NCBI RefSeq assembly: GCF_000142905.1
Contig: NW_013657667.1
Coordinates: 494,093 to 558,092 of the forward strand
DNA from: Thecamonas trahens ATCC 50062
Lineage: Eukaryota; Apusozoa; Apusomonadida; Apusomonadidae
DNA length: 64,000 bases
Reading direction: 5' to 3'
Shown here: piece after piece, positions 63,501 to 64,000 of the stretch
Layout: every line of letters begins with the position of its first letter
Position numbering within the stretch: the first letter of the stretch is position 1
Notes under the pieces: model-generated
The model's input: the letters and a program-made list of their open reading frames with translations, nothing else
Databases searched by the model: none
Told to the model about the DNA's origin: nothing
Program-made: the position numbers and the translations under genes

Positions 63501-64000
63501 GTCTTCAGCATCCATGTCGCTCTCGAGGAAAGAGCAGTCAAGGCGGGCACGCAAGCTCAAAAAGCTTGTCAGCAAGATGAACAAGAGAAATGGCGCCAAG
63601 TTGCACTCGCTCGGCTCGGCCAGGCATACGGCCGGTTTGTCGTCGAGGAGCTCGCTCAACTCGGCAGGTTCGGGTGGATCCAACGGCTCGAGCGCGGGTG
63701 GTTACGGGACGAGCAACGGGGTCAACGCCGCACTCGGCTCGTTGCTGTGGACGGCACCCGAGGTGCTGCAGAACGGCGCCAGTGCATCATCACCTGCGTC
63801 TGATGCGTTCGCCTTTGCCATCACGGCATGGGAGATTCTGACGCGTATGGAGCCGTATGCAGGGATGCACCCGGTGGCGGCGGCGACCAAGGTGTCGGAT
63901 GGGAGCCTGCGCCCGATTCTTGGCGTTGTGCCCGACTGGGGCAAGTCGGTGGTGCCCTTGCTCGAGGAGGCGTGGCACGCTCAGCCGACGGCGCGGCCGC
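60568..64000 (+). CDS. receptor kinase: signal peptide, two PstS-like domains, TM, TKL kinase (runs off the window)
   Basis: Open from the ATG at 60568 (MRLKTAFVLTLLAALAVAS, signal peptide) to the window end, 1,144 codons so far. PstS-like domain 1 has LHEILLGEITMWNDPEIAEL (about residue 195); domain 2 has LADIYRGAITAWNHPQIEAL (about 525). A Cys-containing juxtamembrane segment (CTCGGRPLLDPC) precedes the TM (GTIVAILVPLVVMVVVCGVL, about 784-808). The kinase has intact catalytic elements: GTGSFGTVYLAHWRG, MAIKYM, HRDMKSLNVLLD, DFG and TAPEVL, with a 70-residue Ser/Lys-rich insert between DFG and APE, and belongs to the TKL type. Same architecture and many shared phrases as its neighbour (GSLYTVLHNSE against GSLHAILHNAE), so they are duplicates that now differ in catalytic integrity. 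Likely downstream parts (cyclase, second kinase) lie outside the window. Confidence 0.87.
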   Translation, partial: MRLKTAFVLTLLAALAVASTRGKQPAWERDNASDDGSDNNDGSFSVTAAHVQVGEVLAGVTVASRLAEFAGRAAIIGENGISGTAWKPKLRATSFDEGLDLLLANLPTAVSNGPWKPNAEVGLEDAAALAAGGEAPSFVTAALGTAVGTRDVVDRKCAGLGLSKCGEMLEIFPWALSHLIPTINLPGVGSSLVLDLHLLHEILLGEITMWNDPEIAELNPGRLLPSSPITLISYPELAITDVFEALLTNDTHDEAPLFSSSNTIETEDAIAAASMLFATSNSLAILTSQTVTQGGYTRLVIPKLINAAGVVVSYSERSVTAAAALLDDDASEALNSKAEDAWPLVFTEWMVMPSKIQGVDPQFCSAMVSSMSGVKFLISSLFITERLWLYGHVPLPRALRSIVVQRLQQFECNGVELAVSVDRVDGAGATFPSNVYVQAIELFNVLTSSQLSYSPVGSGTGKARLVAGQMLFAGSDSALSDADLNAVPTLVQLPSLAGAVAISYKIKMTSDAPALVPTLVLSRSALADIYRGAITAWNHPQIEALNPGLAPYLTNATICIHVVDFRSGTTGILTAALSTFSPAWAATIGETTYIDEWPAERPETGGCVVRHPTKTSLVNGMFADPNAIGYSNLERAQRLGVPLASLVNRAGTTVEASAATVQSAIIDAQDRNAPNSRLPYVKPLANGGSQLSWPISGYTYFVMDCHAKSNCDKLRQAAKFYQWLVTSPDASVIASSLGFAALPNVTTMLTVGELERCTCGGRPLLDPCSDGLCADAATSTGISAGTIVAILVPLVVMVVVCGVLAAVWIHSRSRDVVFKLEVDEDILVANEELELGSAIGTGSFGTVYLAHWRGSPMAIKYMHGLEENTARLAEFVDEASVLLKLRHPHIVLFMGVVLEPAGIVTEFLPHGSLYTVLHNSELQIERNLALWWMHCIAMGLDFLHHGGMVHRDMKSLNVLLDAGWVPKICDFGLSSCSESSASMSLSRKEQSRRARKLKKLVSKMNKRNGAKLHSLGSARHTAGLSSRSSLNSAGSGGSNGSSAGGYGTSNGVNAALGSLLWTAPEVLQNGASASSPASDAFAFAITAWEILTRMEPYAGMHPVAAATKVSDGSLRPILGVVPDWGKSVVPLLEEAWHAQPTARP

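Overview
This is nuclear DNA of a free-living unicellular eukaryote: GC-rich, gene-dense (about 29 protein genes in 64 kb), with spliceosomal introns (GTAYG-type donors, AG acceptors), long poly-G/poly-C runs between exons and genes, and two assembly gaps (13029-13386 and 36540-36639). The gene set (a paxillin-like LD/LIM protein, NELF-C/D, gamma-tubulin complex component 5, Rab32, USP35/38, ZNF330/NOA36) fits a lineage close to opisthokonts. The best guess is an apusomonad such as Thecamonas trahens, known to carry an integrin-adhesion toolkit. The species is inferred, not shown by the sequence.

Layout. 0-13 kb: RBBP4-type WD40 protein, a four-TM protein, a mitochondrial polyprenyl diphosphate synthase (COQ1), the LCB1 subunit of serine palmitoyltransferase, a PH-domain protein with a long acidic repeat, a pseudokinase, EMC10 and the paxillin-like protein. 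13-28 kb: F-box-like/ankyrin protein, an RG-rich protein, an HSF-type DNA-binding protein, a divergent actin-related protein, a small MRH-type secretory protein, Rab32, a small coiled-coil protein, GCP5, a cytochrome c peroxidase and a secreted Cys-rich protein. 28-44 kb: coiled-coil protein, NELF-C/D, dihydroceramide desaturase, Nup93, GATA-like zinc-finger protein, membrane MRH receptor, a piggyBac-like relic, USP35/38 and a DEDDh exonuclease. 45-54 kb: a 1,340-residue Cys-rich multi-TM receptor, inorganic pyrophosphatase, alpha-SNAP, an MGCGSS-type lipidated protein and ZNF330. 54.8-64 kb: two very large, divergently transcribed receptor kinases whose extracellular parts are tandem PstS-like phosphate-binding-protein folds.

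Most genes are unrelated housekeeping genes without operon logic. Two themes recur: sphingoid-base synthesis (LCB1 and the Delta4-desaturase) and membrane traffic (Rab32, alpha-SNAP, MRH receptors, EMC10). The most striking content is the divergent pair of PstS-domain receptor kinases, one of which also carries a cyclase-like region and a second, catalytically broken kinase.

A caution for any user: seven conserved genes are interrupted by eight single-base deficits, each at or next to a short homopolymer. In every case one extra base restores a full-length frame, so these are probably assembly errors rather than pseudogenes. Nearly all recognised introns are single and lie within the first 200 coding bases.
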